26,951 nucleotides of DNA from the NCBI GenBank assembly GCA_002508635.1, contig DACO01000136.1:1-26951 (forward strand), written 5' to 3'. The translations under genes were made by a program, and so were the position numbers. Source of the DNA: Methanolobus sp. UBA118 (GTDB taxonomy: Archaea; Halobacteriota; Methanosarcinia; Methanosarcinales; Methanosarcinaceae). This document shows positions 1 through 7,998 of this stretch, piece after piece; the stretch's first letter is position 1; each line of letters opens with the position of its first letter. Under the pieces are notes generated by a model. That model was given only the letters and a program-made list of their open reading frames with translations, did not search any database and had not been told where the DNA came from.

Positions 1-281
1 TTCAGTTCAATGACATCACGGATGCCGTCTATCATTCCGCTTATCTTGCTGTCACTGACCTTGAGCCTGTCCACAAGTGCCTGCGAAAGCTCACCTTTTC
101 TTTTGAGCTTTTCTGCAGTCTCGACGTCCTTCTGGTTTGCAGCCAGAATCTGATCGCGATTATTATCAAGTGCCTGTGCCATTGCTTCAAGAGCAGTGTT
201 CTTTGTCTCCGTGTTGACACTTGCAAGAATAATGGATGCTTTTTTAGCCTCAATGACCTTTTCTTCAATTTCCTGAGCCAT
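1..281 (-). CDS. proA: Glutamate-5-semialdehyde dehydrogenase (gamma-glutamyl phosphate reductase), N-terminal part
   Basis: Partial gene that runs off the left edge; 93 codons are visible. The product would reduce gamma-glutamyl phosphate to glutamate-5-semialdehyde with NADPH in proline synthesis. The visible part begins MAQEIEEKVIEAKKASIIL and continues with LANVNTETKN-like and AANQKDVETAEK segments. These match the N-terminal helical region of ProA, where an AN.KDV motif follows the first two helices. The ATG at 279-281 is preceded on the minus strand by an AAGGTGG ribosome binding site. The catalytic cysteine domain lies outside the window, so completeness cannot be judged. Assignment rests on remembered family resemblance; another aldehyde dehydrogenase superfamily member is possible but less likely. 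Confidence 0.82.
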   Translation of the reverse strand, partial: MAQEIEEKVIEAKKASIILASVNTETKNTALEAMAQALDNNRDQILAANQKDVETAEKLKRKGELSQALVDRLKVSDSKISGMIDGIRDVIEL

Positions 282-336
282 GAAATGAACCACCTTGGGT
301 TTCTTAAAAGAGGGATATAGGATCCTTAAGAGTCTT

Positions 337-353
337 CATAATATAGTATAGTG
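337..353 (-). promoter_or_regulatory. Putative TATA promoter for proA
   Basis: On the minus strand an AT-rich CACTATACTATATTATG stretch lies about 60 bases before the proA ATG. It would give a leader of roughly 30 bases. Seen by eye only; no transcription start is known. Confidence 0.35.
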
Positions 354-363
354 CTATTGCACA

Positions 364-858
364 TTACTCTTTGGTTTTATATTTATCGATTATGCTATGA
401 ATTTCTCGTTTCACAACCATATTTATATTAGTAGCCATCTTCCACAATCCAAGAGCCTCGGCAGGGTAACTTTCTTCAGACACGACTTCAACTGAGAACT
501 GATCATCAGGTCCGGGATACCCAGTGTTATACTTACTGTAGTCGGCGCTTTGAGGAGTTCTTTCCTTACATTATATAACCTTGAAAAATCGGTCTATATC
601 TACACTGCTGCCTCCATCTCTTTTGCAGTAAATATCTACCGTTTTCTTTTTCTTGTAACAATAGCCGGTTCTTTTGTCTAGAAGAGAGTGGTTTCAAGAA
701 TACTTCAGAAAAAGTTCAGGACTTTCATGCTGATCTGTATCGGGCTGGTGAGTCGGAAGTTTATCTATGATGGTTGTTTGATTTTTTGCTATTTGATTTG
801 CAGGCTGTGTGTGCCACACATTAGCACGATTCCTGTTTTCAGATATCTTTATCAATAA
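364..858 (-). pseudogene. Decayed reading frame of unknown function
   Basis: One minus-strand frame stays open over about 165 codons except for a TGA at 694-696 and a TAA at 571-573, ending at a TAA at 364-366. The translation is protein-like, not low-complexity: segments include NQTTIIDKLPTHQPDTDQHE, LDKRTGYCYKKKKTVDIYC and the last 68 codons with PAEALGLWKMATNINMVVKR. No good start codon or ribosome binding site is visible, and the upper end (about 790-858) may simply be the iorA promoter region. With this base composition a random frame of this length would be expected to hold several more stops. It is therefore best read as a gene remnant. The family is not recognised. The stops are TGA and TAA, so pyrrolysine (TAG) readthrough does not explain them. 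Confidence 0.45.
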
Positions 859-883
859 TCATTAAGTATACGCTGGCAGGAGA
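846..883 (+). promoter_or_regulatory. Putative promoter and ribosome binding site of iorAB
   Basis: A TATA-like TCTTTATCAATAAT (846-859) lies about 30-40 bases before the iorA start, and AGGAGA (878-883) sits five bases before the ATG. The ribosome binding site is convincing; the TATA element is a guess by eye. Confidence 0.4.
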
Positions 884-888
884 TTCTC

Positions 889-2718
889 ATGGTAAAACGC
901 GAGTACATGCTTGGAAACGTTGCAATCGCGCGCGGTATCGTTGAAGGGGGCGGACAGGTCATATCCGGCTATCCCGGAACCCCGTCTTCAGAGATCATCG
1001 GTACACTGGCAGGAATGAAGGAAAGGAATTTTTACGTAGAATGGTCGGTCAATGAGAAGGTTGCCCTTGAGGTAGCAGCCGGCGCAGCCATGACAGGTGT
1101 GCGCTCCGTGGTCACCATGAAACATGTGGGTCTGAACGTCGCAGCGGACCCTCTTATGACACTGGCATATACGGGTGTAAAAGGAAGCATGGTTATCATC
1201 GTTGCGGATGATCCTTCATGTCATTCATCTCAGAACGAACAGGACACACGCAGGTATTCACAGTTCTCACTCATCCCGTGCCTGGATCCATGCACACCCC
1301 AGGAAGCAAAGGACATGATGCCCTATGCTTTTGAAATTTCAAACAAGTTGCAGATGCCTGTGATCTTCAGGCCGACAACACGCATATCCCATGGCAAGTC
1401 CGATGTGGAGCTGGGTCCTGTGAACGAGGATATGCCTGCAGCTGACTTCCAGAAGGATCTGGAAAGATGGGTCATGGTTCCCAAGAACGCCAGGATACAG
1501 CACCCTCGTCTGCTGGAGCTGCAAAAGGACATCCTTGAGGAACTTGAGGACTCACCCTGGAATGTGCTTGAACTGAGCGATAGCTCAAGTGTCGGTATAA
1601 TAGCATCTGGAATTGCTTCGGTCTATGCAAAAGAAGCAGTGCTCAAACAGGGAATTGATGCTTCATTCCTGAAGATAGGAACCTATCCTGTCCCGGAGAA
1701 AAAGATACGTACTCTCATGGAGAACACCGAGCGTATAATCATTTTCGAGGAAATGGAGCCTGTTGTCGAAGAGCAGGTCAGGATCATAGCACAGGAAACA
1801 GGCTCAGATGTTGAGATACTCGGTAAGATAGAGGGTCCGGTTCCGAGGATATTCGAGCTGAACACCGATGTCTGTGCAGATGTTCTTGCAGATGTACTGG
1901 GACTTGAAAGGTCGGATGTCCCTGCTGATAGGGGTGAGGATTTCGATTATGACAGGTGCAGGGTTGAACTTCCAATGCGTCCGCCTGTCATGTGCCCGGG
2001 ATGCTCCCACAGGGCAACTTTCCATGTCATGAAAAAGGTCTATGGGAAAAATGCAATATTCCCCAGTGATATCGGTTGCTATACCCTTGGCATCCAGAGT
2101 GGCACTGTGGATACGACACTCTGTATGGGTGGAAGCATAACCGTTGCAAGCGGAATGTACCAGGCCGGGGAGAAAAAGCCCATATGCTGCTCAATAGGTG
2201 ATTCCACATTCTTCCACACGGGTATGAACGGTCTTCTTAATGCTATCTATAATAAGGCGGATATTACAGTAACTATAGTAGATAACCGCACAACAGCGAT
2301 GACAGGCCACCAGCCAAATCCGGGTATGGGTAAACTTGCAACTGGTGAGCAGACCACCGAGGTCTGTCTGGAAACACTCTGTAAGAGTATGGGAGCCGGT
2401 TTTGTGGAAACCGTTGATCCCTACGATCTCAATAAGGCCGAGGAGGTCTTCAGGAGAGCGAAGGATTACAAGGGGACTTCTGTTGTTATCACGGAACAGC
2501 TCTGTGTTATCGATGCAAAGCGATCCGGTATTCGCAGAAAACCGTTTACCATTGACGCCGACAAATGTGTGGGATGTAAGAAATGTGTATATCTTGGTTG
2601 TCCTGCAATTGAATTTGACGTGGAGGCCAAAAAGGCTTCTATTAATATGATGTGTACCGGCTGTGGGGTATGTGACCGCCTGTGCATGTTCGAGGCTATC
2701 TCGGAGGTGAAGAAATGA
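889..2718 (+). CDS. iorA: Indolepyruvate:ferredoxin oxidoreductase, alpha subunit
   Basis: Catalytic subunit that uses thiamine diphosphate to decarboxylate aryl pyruvates (indolepyruvate, phenylpyruvate) to aryl-acetyl-CoA with reduction of ferredoxin, or the reverse in aromatic amino acid synthesis. At 609 residues it has the usual family length. It shows the N-terminal pyruvate:ferredoxin oxidoreductase-like domain (GYPGTPSSEIIGTL near residue 30), a CPGCSHR motif at 369, and the thiamine diphosphate/Mg signature GDSTFFHTGMNGLLNA near 437 ending in VDN. The C-terminus carries two 4Fe-4S motifs: Cys 560/563/566/571, then a CxxCxxCxxxC in the last 25 residues. Its stop overlaps the start of iorB (ATGA), so the two are translationally coupled. 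No acyl-CoA ligase gene, which can accompany iorAB, is visible here. Confidence 0.95.
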   Translation: MVKREYMLGNVAIARGIVEGGGQVISGYPGTPSSEIIGTLAGMKERNFYVEWSVNEKVALEVAAGAAMTGVRSVVTMKHVGLNVAADPLMTLAYTGVKGSMVIIVADDPSCHSSQNEQDTRRYSQFSLIPCLDPCTPQEAKDMMPYAFEISNKLQMPVIFRPTTRISHGKSDVELGPVNEDMPAADFQKDLERWVMVPKNARIQHPRLLELQKDILEELEDSPWNVLELSDSSSVGIIASGIASVYAKEAVLKQGIDASFLKIGTYPVPEKKIRTLMENTERIIIFEEMEPVVEEQVRIIAQETGSDVEILGKIEGPVPRIFELNTDVCADVLADVLGLERSDVPADRGEDFDYDRCRVELPMRPPVMCPGCSHRATFHVMKKVYGKNAIFPSDIGCYTLGIQSGTVDTTLCMGGSITVASGMYQAGEKKPICCSIGDSTFFHTGMNGLLNAIYNKADITVTIVDNRTTAMTGHQPNPGMGKLATGEQTTEVCLETLCKSMGAGFVETVDPYDLNKAEEVFRRAKDYKGTSVVITEQLCVIDAKRSGIRRKPFTIDADKCVGCKKCVYLGCPAIEFDVEAKKASINMMCTGCGVCDRLCMFEAISEVKK

Positions 2719-3311
2719 GTGCAGAAGGAATATCCACATTCGATCTAATTATCGCGGGTGTGGGTGGACAGGGTACTATCCTTGCATCTGATATCATAGG
2801 CAAGGCTGCTGTAAAGGAAGATATGTCCGTGAGAGCTGCAGAGACTCATGGTATGGCCCAGCGTGGTGGTTCGGTTGTGAACCATGTCAGGCTTGGATGT
2901 GAGCTTGGTTCAATGATACCTCTGAAAGGTGCCGATGTGTTGCTTGCACTAGAGCCAAGTGAGGCACTGAGGTATATGGAATACCTTGCAGAGGACGGAG
3001 TGATACTGGTCAATACAGAACCTATACTCCCGGTCACTGTGACTTCAGGACTCTGTACTTATCCGGATATCGATGAGATTCTTTCCGTGATGAAAGAAGA
3101 AAGGGAAGTTAAGGCCTTCAATGCTACGGATCTTGCAAAGGAGGCGGGACATCCACAGTCCATGAACGTTGTCATGGTGGGTGCGGTATCAAACTACCTG
3201 CCTGTATCTGTTGATACCCTGCTCGAATGTGTTAAGGAACTTGTTCCTCCGAAAACAGTTGACATCAATGTAAGGGCTTTTGAGATGGGAAGGTCAGTAA
3301 CACAGGGATGA
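2715..3311 (+). CDS. iorB: Indolepyruvate:ferredoxin oxidoreductase, beta subunit
   Basis: The 198-residue partner of IorA, corresponding to the pyruvate:ferredoxin oxidoreductase gamma-type domain. Recognisable segments are VGGQGTILASDIIGKAA near residue 15 and ETHGMAQRGGSVVNHVR near 45, both typical of 2-oxoacid oxidoreductase gamma domains. The ATG at 2715 overlaps the iorA stop by four bases and has GGAGGTGA just upstream inside iorA. An in-frame ATG at 2682 lies within iorA and has no such site, so it is rejected. The stop codon is part of the terminator hairpin that follows. Confidence 0.95.
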   Translation: MSAEGISTFDLIIAGVGGQGTILASDIIGKAAVKEDMSVRAAETHGMAQRGGSVVNHVRLGCELGSMIPLKGADVLLALEPSEALRYMEYLAEDGVILVNTEPILPVTVTSGLCTYPDIDEILSVMKEEREVKAFNATDLAKEAGHPQSMNVVMVGAVSNYLPVSVDTLLECVKELVPPKTVDINVRAFEMGRSVTQG

Positions 3312-3345
3312 TTACAGTTCATCCCTGATCTTAAATTATTTTTAG
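3303..3345. terminator. Perfect 9-bp hairpin between convergent iorB and galU
   Basis: CAGGGATGA (3303-3311) pairs perfectly with TCATCCCTG (3319-3327) around a seven-base loop and is followed by TTAAATTATTTTTAG. The left arm contains the iorB stop codon. Position and T-rich tail indicate a terminator for iorAB. It may also stop galU transcripts from the other side, although the minus-strand side has a poorer T-run. Confidence 0.75.
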
Positions 3346-3346
3346 T

Positions 3347-4276
3347 TCATTTGCTGATAATTCTTTCAGCTGGATTTGCTTTTTCTTTATTTGAGTCGGA
3401 ACCTTGACTTTCATTCATCTGTTTGCTTCTGATATGCTCCTCGATATATCCCTGCATATCTTCATTTTTGAGAGCAAAATCTATGATAGCCTTTACGTAT
3501 TCAACTTTGTCTCCTGTGTCGTATCTCTGGCCCCTGAACCTGTATGCGTATATCATCTGTTCTTCGTTTAAAAGACGTATGGCATCCGTGAGCTGTATCT
3601 CATTACCCACACCACTTGCCGTTTCTTTTATGCAGTCAAGTATCTCTGGAGTGAATACGTATCTTCCTATTGCTCCTATATTGGATGGAGCATCTTCTGC
3701 TTTTGGCTTTTCAACAATATTATCCAGCGTGTATAATGAGTCATCTATGGGCTTACCTTTAATGATGCCGTAGCTGCTGATCTTTTCCTGTGGTACCTCT
3801 TCCACAGCTATGGTGGATCTGCCGTATTTTACAAAATTATCGATCAACTGTTTGGTACAGGGTTCTTGATTCACAATTATGTCGTCACCAAGCAGTACGG
3901 CAAAGGGCTCGTCATTGATGTGTTTTTTTGCCGTGTAGATCGCATCCCCGAGTCCGCGGGGCTCTTTCTGTCTGATATAGTGTATATCAACCAGTGATGA
4001 GATATCCTGCACTATCTTTAAAAGGTTCTCCTTTTTCTTTTCCCTTAGATGATTCTCAAGTTCCGGTGAGTCATCGAAATAATCCTCAATGGATCTCTTG
4101 CTCCTGCCGGTAATGAAGACGATGTCATCTATTCCTGATGCGATGGCTTCCTCCACGACATAGTGGATAACTGGTTTGTCGATTATCGGAAGCATTTCCT
4201 TTGGCATGGATTTTGTAACAGGGAGGAACCTTGTTCCAAGACCTGCGACAGGGATTACGGCTTTTTTGACTTCCAC
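3347..4276 (-). CDS. galU: UTP--glucose-1-phosphate uridylyltransferase
   Basis: Makes UDP-glucose from UTP and glucose-1-phosphate for surface glycans and protein glycosylation. The 309-residue protein opens with the nucleotidyltransferase motif VIPVAGLGTRFLPVTKSMPK followed by EMLPIIDKPVIHYVVEEA, both typical of GalU. It also has LGDDIIVNQEP near 130 and GAIGRYVFTPEILD near 200. The start is GTG at 4276 with AGGAG nine bases upstream. The last 25 residues (from about 285) are polar and resemble no core motif. It stands alone on the minus strand, convergent with iorAB and divergent from the ribosomal operon. Confidence 0.93.
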   Translation of the reverse strand: MEVKKAVIPVAGLGTRFLPVTKSMPKEMLPIIDKPVIHYVVEEAIASGIDDIVFITGRSKRSIEDYFDDSPELENHLREKKKENLLKIVQDISSLVDIHYIRQKEPRGLGDAIYTAKKHINDEPFAVLLGDDIIVNQEPCTKQLIDNFVKYGRSTIAVEEVPQEKISSYGIIKGKPIDDSLYTLDNIVEKPKAEDAPSNIGAIGRYVFTPEILDCIKETASGVGNEIQLTDAIRLLNEEQMIYAYRFRGQRYDTGDKVEYVKAIIDFALKNEDMQGYIEEHIRSKQMNESQGSDSNKEKANPAERIISK

Positions 4277-4325
4277 TTTCTAACTCCTTGTTTTAGAATT
4301 CAGGTACTTATACAAGTACATTAAT

Positions 4326-4333
4326 ACTTATAT
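4326..4333 (-). promoter_or_regulatory. Putative TATA box of galU
   Basis: CATATAAG on the minus strand lies about 50 bases before the GTG start, in an AT-rich stretch. That would leave a leader of about 25 bases with the AGGAG site. Confidence 0.45.
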
Positions 4334-4400
4334 GATTTTTCAATTCACTTCCATATTTTTCTGACGTTGCAATTTATCCGTGGAACTTTTATTATCGTGC

Positions 4401-4430
4401 AAAGAGTTTAAATAGTAAATATACGTTTAA
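4401..4430 (+). promoter_or_regulatory. Upstream TATA-like element (first candidate promoter of the ribosomal operon or of a small RNA)
   Basis: AAAGAG directly before TTTAAAT (4407-4413) looks like an archaeal BRE-TATA pair. It lies about 400 bases before uL3, so its transcript would cover the hairpins at 4443-4462 and beyond. It could drive a small RNA or a longer leader. The alternative is chance in an AT-rich gap. Confidence 0.35.
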
Positions 4431-4568
4431 TGGCGCAACGTTAGATCAGGTGAAAATGATCTGACCAGATTAAACTTACAGTGCGAAAAAGTCGGATTTA
4501 ACATGAAGTATAGGGCCTCTTCAGGAATGCCCGCAGTGTACAATAAAGTGCACCACAATGCAGAGATG

Positions 4569-4575
4569 TTTAAAT
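4569..4575 (+). promoter_or_regulatory. Putative main TATA box of the S10-type ribosomal operon
   Basis: TTTAAAT within ATGTTTAAATCTTTTCG. A start about 25 bases downstream would give a leader of roughly 210 bases before uL3. The GC content rises and hairpins begin just after the predicted start, which supports the reading. Confidence 0.45.
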
Positions 4576-4596
4576 CTTTTCGAGATGACGCCGGAG

Positions 4597-4809
4597 TTTG
4601 CCCCAATAAGGGTATGCCAGGATCCACCAGAGATAGTGGAAACGGCAGGTCGCTACGCTGAATGCGTGTACGCTAGTATACGTGGAGTTCACGTAGTGTA
4701 TTAACGCTTGATTCAGGTCGATTCTGGTTGACTTGATGACTTTTTTGCATCTTGGCCATACTTTGTGTGGTCTCACTTAAGAAGAAAATGTGTAATCAGG
4801 AGAATAAGA
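4597..4809 (+). promoter_or_regulatory. Structured 5' leader of the ribosomal operon with an attenuator-like hairpin and T-run
   Basis: Several inverted repeats follow one another: TGCC/GGCA (4615-4618/4644-4647) enclosing TCCAC/GTGGA (4623-4627/4636-4640); ACGC/GCGT (4655-4658/4664-4667); TACGTG/CACGTA (4679-4684/4690-4695), the last two both with five-base loops; and TCAGGTC/GACTTGA (4713-4719/4730-4736), followed by six T at 4741-4746. After the T-run, GGCCATAC pairs with GTGTGGTC (4754-4761/4765-4772, two G-U pairs) just before the GGAG ribosome binding site. The repeats are seen directly. A role in termination or autoregulation by a ribosomal protein is inferred. A small RNA ending at the T-run is the main alternative. 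Confidence 0.45.
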
Positions 4810-5823
4810 ATGGCAAAAGGACATAGACCAAGACGAGGTTCACTCGCTTTCAGTCCGCGCAAAAGAGCACAAAGCCACATCCCAAGATTCAACTCATGGC
4901 CAGAGTCCGCAGGAGAACCAAAGCTCCAGGACTTTGCCGGGTATAAGGTGGGCATGACCCACGTGATATTGGTTGATGATGTGAAGAACAGTCTGACTGA
5001 AGGCATGGAGATCTCAGTACCTGTCACAGTTGTGGAAACACCTGCTATTCGTGTTGCTGCTATCCGTGCTTATAATAACACTCACTATGGTGAGAAGGCT
5101 GTTGCTGATGCGTGGAGTTCCGAGCTTGACGAAAGTCTTGGAAAGACCATCAAGTTACCAAAGGAGTCCAATACCGAGGAAGCTCTGGATAAGATCGCTA
5201 AGATGATCGAAGAAGGTAGTGTTTCTGACATCAAGGTCGTAACCTACACTTTACCAAAGAAGCTCACAGGTATTCCCAAGAAGAATGCGGACATCATGGA
5301 AACCGCAGTCAACGGCTCAAGTGTTCAGGAAAAGTTCGACTACGCAAAGTCCTTACTTGGATCCGAGGTGAAGATCAGCGACGTATTCAACAATGGCGAA
5401 TTTGTTGACGTGGCAGCCATCACTACCGGAAAAGGAACACAGGGCCCTGTAAAGAGATGGGGTATCAATCTTGCGAAGAACAAGCACTCCAGGCAGGGAA
5501 GTCTCAGGCAGGTAGGAACCCTTGGTCCTTTCCACCCGGCACGTGTCAGCTGGAGAGTTCCGCAGATGGGTCAGATGGGATACCACCAGAGAACAGAATA
5601 CAACAAGCGTATTATGAAGGTCTCCACAGATGGCGAGGAGATCAACCCTGAAGGTGGTTTCCTGAACTACGGTCTTGTAAGAGGGGACTATGTACTGCTC
5701 AAAGGAAGCATCCCGGGACCCTCCAAGAGGCTTGTAAGACTCAGAGAACCAATGAGGTCAAAGGCGACTGCAATGGGTGAACCACAGCTCCTTCATGTGA
5801 GCACACAATCCAAACAGGGGTGA
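4810..5823 (+). CDS. rpl3: Ribosomal protein uL3
   Basis: First gene of the cluster; large-subunit protein that binds 23S rRNA near the peptidyl transferase centre early in assembly. The 337-residue product has the archaeal/eukaryotic L3 start (MAKGHRPRRGSLAFSPRKRA) and the central loop region TKGKGTQGPVKRWG near residue 205, then HSRQGSLRQVGTLGPFHPARV near 225. ATG at 4810 has AATCAGGAGA six bases upstream. A longer in-frame start at 4765 lies inside a leader hairpin without a site and is rejected. It is followed five bases later by uL4. Confidence 0.97.
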   Translation: MAKGHRPRRGSLAFSPRKRAQSHIPRFNSWPESAGEPKLQDFAGYKVGMTHVILVDDVKNSLTEGMEISVPVTVVETPAIRVAAIRAYNNTHYGEKAVADAWSSELDESLGKTIKLPKESNTEEALDKIAKMIEEGSVSDIKVVTYTLPKKLTGIPKKNADIMETAVNGSSVQEKFDYAKSLLGSEVKISDVFNNGEFVDVAAITTGKGTQGPVKRWGINLAKNKHSRQGSLRQVGTLGPFHPARVSWRVPQMGQMGYHQRTEYNKRIMKVSTDGEEINPEGGFLNYGLVRGDYVLLKGSIPGPSKRLVRLREPMRSKATAMGEPQLLHVSTQSKQG

Positions 5824-5828
5824 AGTGA

Positions 5829-6590
5829 ATGGCCACAGCAAACATTATTGATTTATCCGGTAACAGCAAGGGCGATGTGCAGCTTCCTGCAGTATTCGAT
5901 GAGGCATACAGGCCTGATCTTATCAAAAGAGCTGTACTTACGGCACAGGCAAACAGGCTGCAGCCCTATGGTACCAAATTGTATGCAGGTATGGAAACCT
6001 CAGCAGAGTCATGGGGATCAGGCAGAGGTGTTGCACAGATCCCGAGGCTCTCAAACGGTAGCCGTGCAGCAAGAGTTCCTCAGGCTGTCGGCGGTAGGAG
6101 AGCACACCCTCCGAAGACTGAAACCGACAGAACAGAGAAAGTAAACAGAAAAGAAAGGCGTATGGCAATCCGTTCAGCCATAGCAAGTACAGCTAACGCA
6201 GAAGTGGTAATGGGACGCGGACACAAATTCGATGCTCAGCTTCCACTGGTGGCAGAAAATGCCCTAGAAGACCTTGAAAAGACAAAGGACGTTGTCAGTT
6301 TCCTGCAGGCAGCAGGTGTCTATGACGATGTACTTCGCGCAAAGGACGGTAGGAACGTAAGGGCCGGAAGAGGAAAGCTCCGTGGAAGAAGATTCAAGAA
6401 CAGAAAGAGCGTCCTCATTGTAGCGGCACGCGATTCCGCTCTTTTCAGATCTGCAAGGAACCTTGCAGGTGTGGATGTAATATCAGTGGATTCCCTTAAT
6501 ACCGAGATCCTTGCACCGGGAACACACGCCGGCAGGTTGACAGTATGGACAGAATCTGCAATAGCTGCCCTGGAGGGAATGTTCGAATGA
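5829..6590 (+). CDS. rpl4: Ribosomal protein uL4
   Basis: Large-subunit protein whose extended loop lines the exit tunnel. The 253-residue product shows the archaeal L4 features: GSGRGVAQIPRL near residue 63 and GGRRAHPPKTE near 87, which form the tunnel loop, then the LRGRRFKNRKSVLIV region near 185. GGGGTGA is placed just before ATG, and it holds the stop of uL3. Its own stop overlaps the uL23 start (ATGA). Confidence 0.97.
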   Translation: MATANIIDLSGNSKGDVQLPAVFDEAYRPDLIKRAVLTAQANRLQPYGTKLYAGMETSAESWGSGRGVAQIPRLSNGSRAARVPQAVGGRRAHPPKTETDRTEKVNRKERRMAIRSAIASTANAEVVMGRGHKFDAQLPLVAENALEDLEKTKDVVSFLQAAGVYDDVLRAKDGRNVRAGRGKLRGRRFKNRKSVLIVAARDSALFRSARNLAGVDVISVDSLNTEILAPGTHAGRLTVWTESAIAALEGMFE

Positions 6591-6835
6591 GCGCAATCAA
6601 ATACCCATTCATCACTGAAAAAGCAATGATGCTTCTGGAAGACAACAAACTCCAGTTTGTTGTCGATTCCCGCGCAAACAAGAATCAGATCAAGGCCGAG
6701 GTCATGAAACTTTATGGTTTCCCGGTTGCCTCGGTATGTACTATGAGCACAATGAAAGGTCTCAAGAAGGCCATAGTGACTTTCGAAGGCACAGAGGCTG
6801 CCCACGAAATAGCTACAAGGATAGGTCTGATGTGA
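6587..6835 (+). CDS. rpl23: Ribosomal protein uL23
   Basis: 82-residue protein at the tunnel exit, docking site for signal recognition particle and the Sec translocon. It begins MSAIKYPFITEKAMMLLE and contains FVVDSRANKNQIKAEVMKLY, the standard L23 core. The ATG overlaps the uL4 stop by four bases, which implies coupled translation; an upstream in-frame ATG at 6545 lies inside uL4 and has no ribosome binding site. Length is normal for archaeal L23. Confidence 0.96.
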   Translation: MSAIKYPFITEKAMMLLEDNKLQFVVDSRANKNQIKAEVMKLYGFPVASVCTMSTMKGLKKAIVTFEGTEAAHEIATRIGLM

Positions 6836-6846
6836 GGTGAATTCGT

Positions 6847-7560
6847 ATGGCAAGAAGAATCATATCACAGAACAGAGGTCGTGGAACCCCTACTTACAGA
6901 GCACCATCACACAGGTATAAGGCTTCAATGAAGCACCCTCGTGTTGACTCGAATGACACTGTTTACGGTACAGTGCTTGAGGTCACACACGATCCGGCAC
7001 GCTCTGCACCGGTAGTAAAGGTATCTTTTGATAACGGCGAGGAACGTCTTATCCTTGCACCGGAAGGCGTTGCTGTGGGTGACGAGATCGCCTGCGGAAT
7101 CTCCGCAGAAGTAAAACCAGGAAACATCCTGCCACTGGCAGAGATCCCGGAAGGTGTCCCTGTCTGTAACATTGAGGGTAAACCCAATGACGGAGGAAGG
7201 TTTGCACGTTCTTCAGGTGTATATGCAACAGTAATTTCCCATGAACGTGGTAAGACAGTCCTTGAGATGCCTTCAGGTGAGATGAAATGGTTCAACCCGA
7301 GATGTCGTGCAACAATTGGTATTATTGCAGGTGGCGGAAGGGTTGACAGACCGTTCCTCAAGGCAGGGAAGAAGTATCACAAGTTGAAGACAAGAGCTGC
7401 AAAGTATCCCCGTGTAAGAGGTGTCGCCATGAATGTAATCGATCACCCGTTCGGTGGAGGTAACAGGCAGCATCCCGGAAGACCTACCACGGTCAGCAGG
7501 AATGCACCTCCGGGACGTAAAGTAGGCCAGATCGCAGCACGCAGGACAGGAAAGCGTTAA
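6847..7560 (+). CDS. rpl2: Ribosomal protein uL2
   Basis: Core protein of the large subunit needed for subunit joining and peptidyl transferase activity. The 237 residues include the RNA-binding domain with a typical YRAPSHRYKASMKHPR start and, near 198, the conserved NVIDHPFGGGNRQHPGRP loop that carries the functionally important histidine. TGAGGTGA precedes the ATG by six bases. Confidence 0.97.
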   Translation: MARRIISQNRGRGTPTYRAPSHRYKASMKHPRVDSNDTVYGTVLEVTHDPARSAPVVKVSFDNGEERLILAPEGVAVGDEIACGISAEVKPGNILPLAEIPEGVPVCNIEGKPNDGGRFARSSGVYATVISHERGKTVLEMPSGEMKWFNPRCRATIGIIAGGGRVDRPFLKAGKKYHKLKTRAAKYPRVRGVAMNVIDHPFGGGNRQHPGRPTTVSRNAPPGRKVGQIAARRTGKR

Positions 7561-7576
7561 ACCGGAGGCTTAAATC

Positions 7577-7987
7577 ATGGCAAGAAAATCATCATCCAAA
7601 TTACCAAAACGAAAAGGTGAATATACATACCGTGGCAAGACGGTTGAACAGCTCAAATCCTTGAGCGTCGAGGAGTTTGCTGAACTTTTGCCATCCCGTG
7701 AACGCCGAACTATCAAAAAAGGCTTCACAGAAGGCAGAAAACAGGTAATCCAGAATCTCCAGGACAAAGATAAGGTACGTACCCACTACAGGGATCTGAT
7801 AATTTTCCCTGACATGGTGGGGAAGCATATCGAAATATACAACGGCAAAACATTTGTGGAAGTAGAGATACAGCCGGAAATGATCGGACACAGGTTCGGG
7901 GAATTCGCAGCAACTCGCTCCAAGGTTAACCACGGAAGTGCAGGTGTCGGAGCAACCCGTTCAAGCAAGTTCGTTCCGTTGAAGTAA
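7577..7987 (+). CDS. rps19: Ribosomal protein uS19
   Basis: Small-subunit head protein at the A-site finger and intersubunit bridge. The 136-residue archaeal form has an N-terminal extension (FTYRGK-type, here YTYRGKTVEQLKSL) before the core IIFPDMVGKHIEIYNGKTFV and the terminal GEFAATRSKVNHGSAGVGATRS. GGAGG lies nine bases before the ATG. Confidence 0.97.
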   Translation: MARKSSSKLPKRKGEYTYRGKTVEQLKSLSVEEFAELLPSRERRTIKKGFTEGRKQVIQNLQDKDKVRTHYRDLIIFPDMVGKHIEIYNGKTFVEVEIQPEMIGHRFGEFAATRSKVNHGSAGVGATRSSKFVPLK

Positions 7988-7998
7988 GGTGATAATGT

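Noticed and set aside
571..696. Stop-codon readthrough or pyrrolysine decoding to save the minus-strand frame at 364-858
   Set aside because: The in-frame stops are TAA and TGA, not TAG, and no selenocysteine-type context is visible.
2191..2739. 182-codon minus-strand frame opposite iorA
   Set aside because: Lies fully inside a clearly coding gene, with no promoter or ribosome binding site and no recognisable motif.
4503..4661. Plus-strand 52-codon frame (starts MKYRASSGMPAVYNK) in the ribosomal leader
   Set aside because: No ribosome binding site, spans a predicted promoter and the hairpins, and its sequence does not look like a known protein; probably chance.
6320..6853. 177-codon minus-strand frame opposite uL4/uL23
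   Set aside because: Antisense shadow crossing two conserved genes; no supporting signals.
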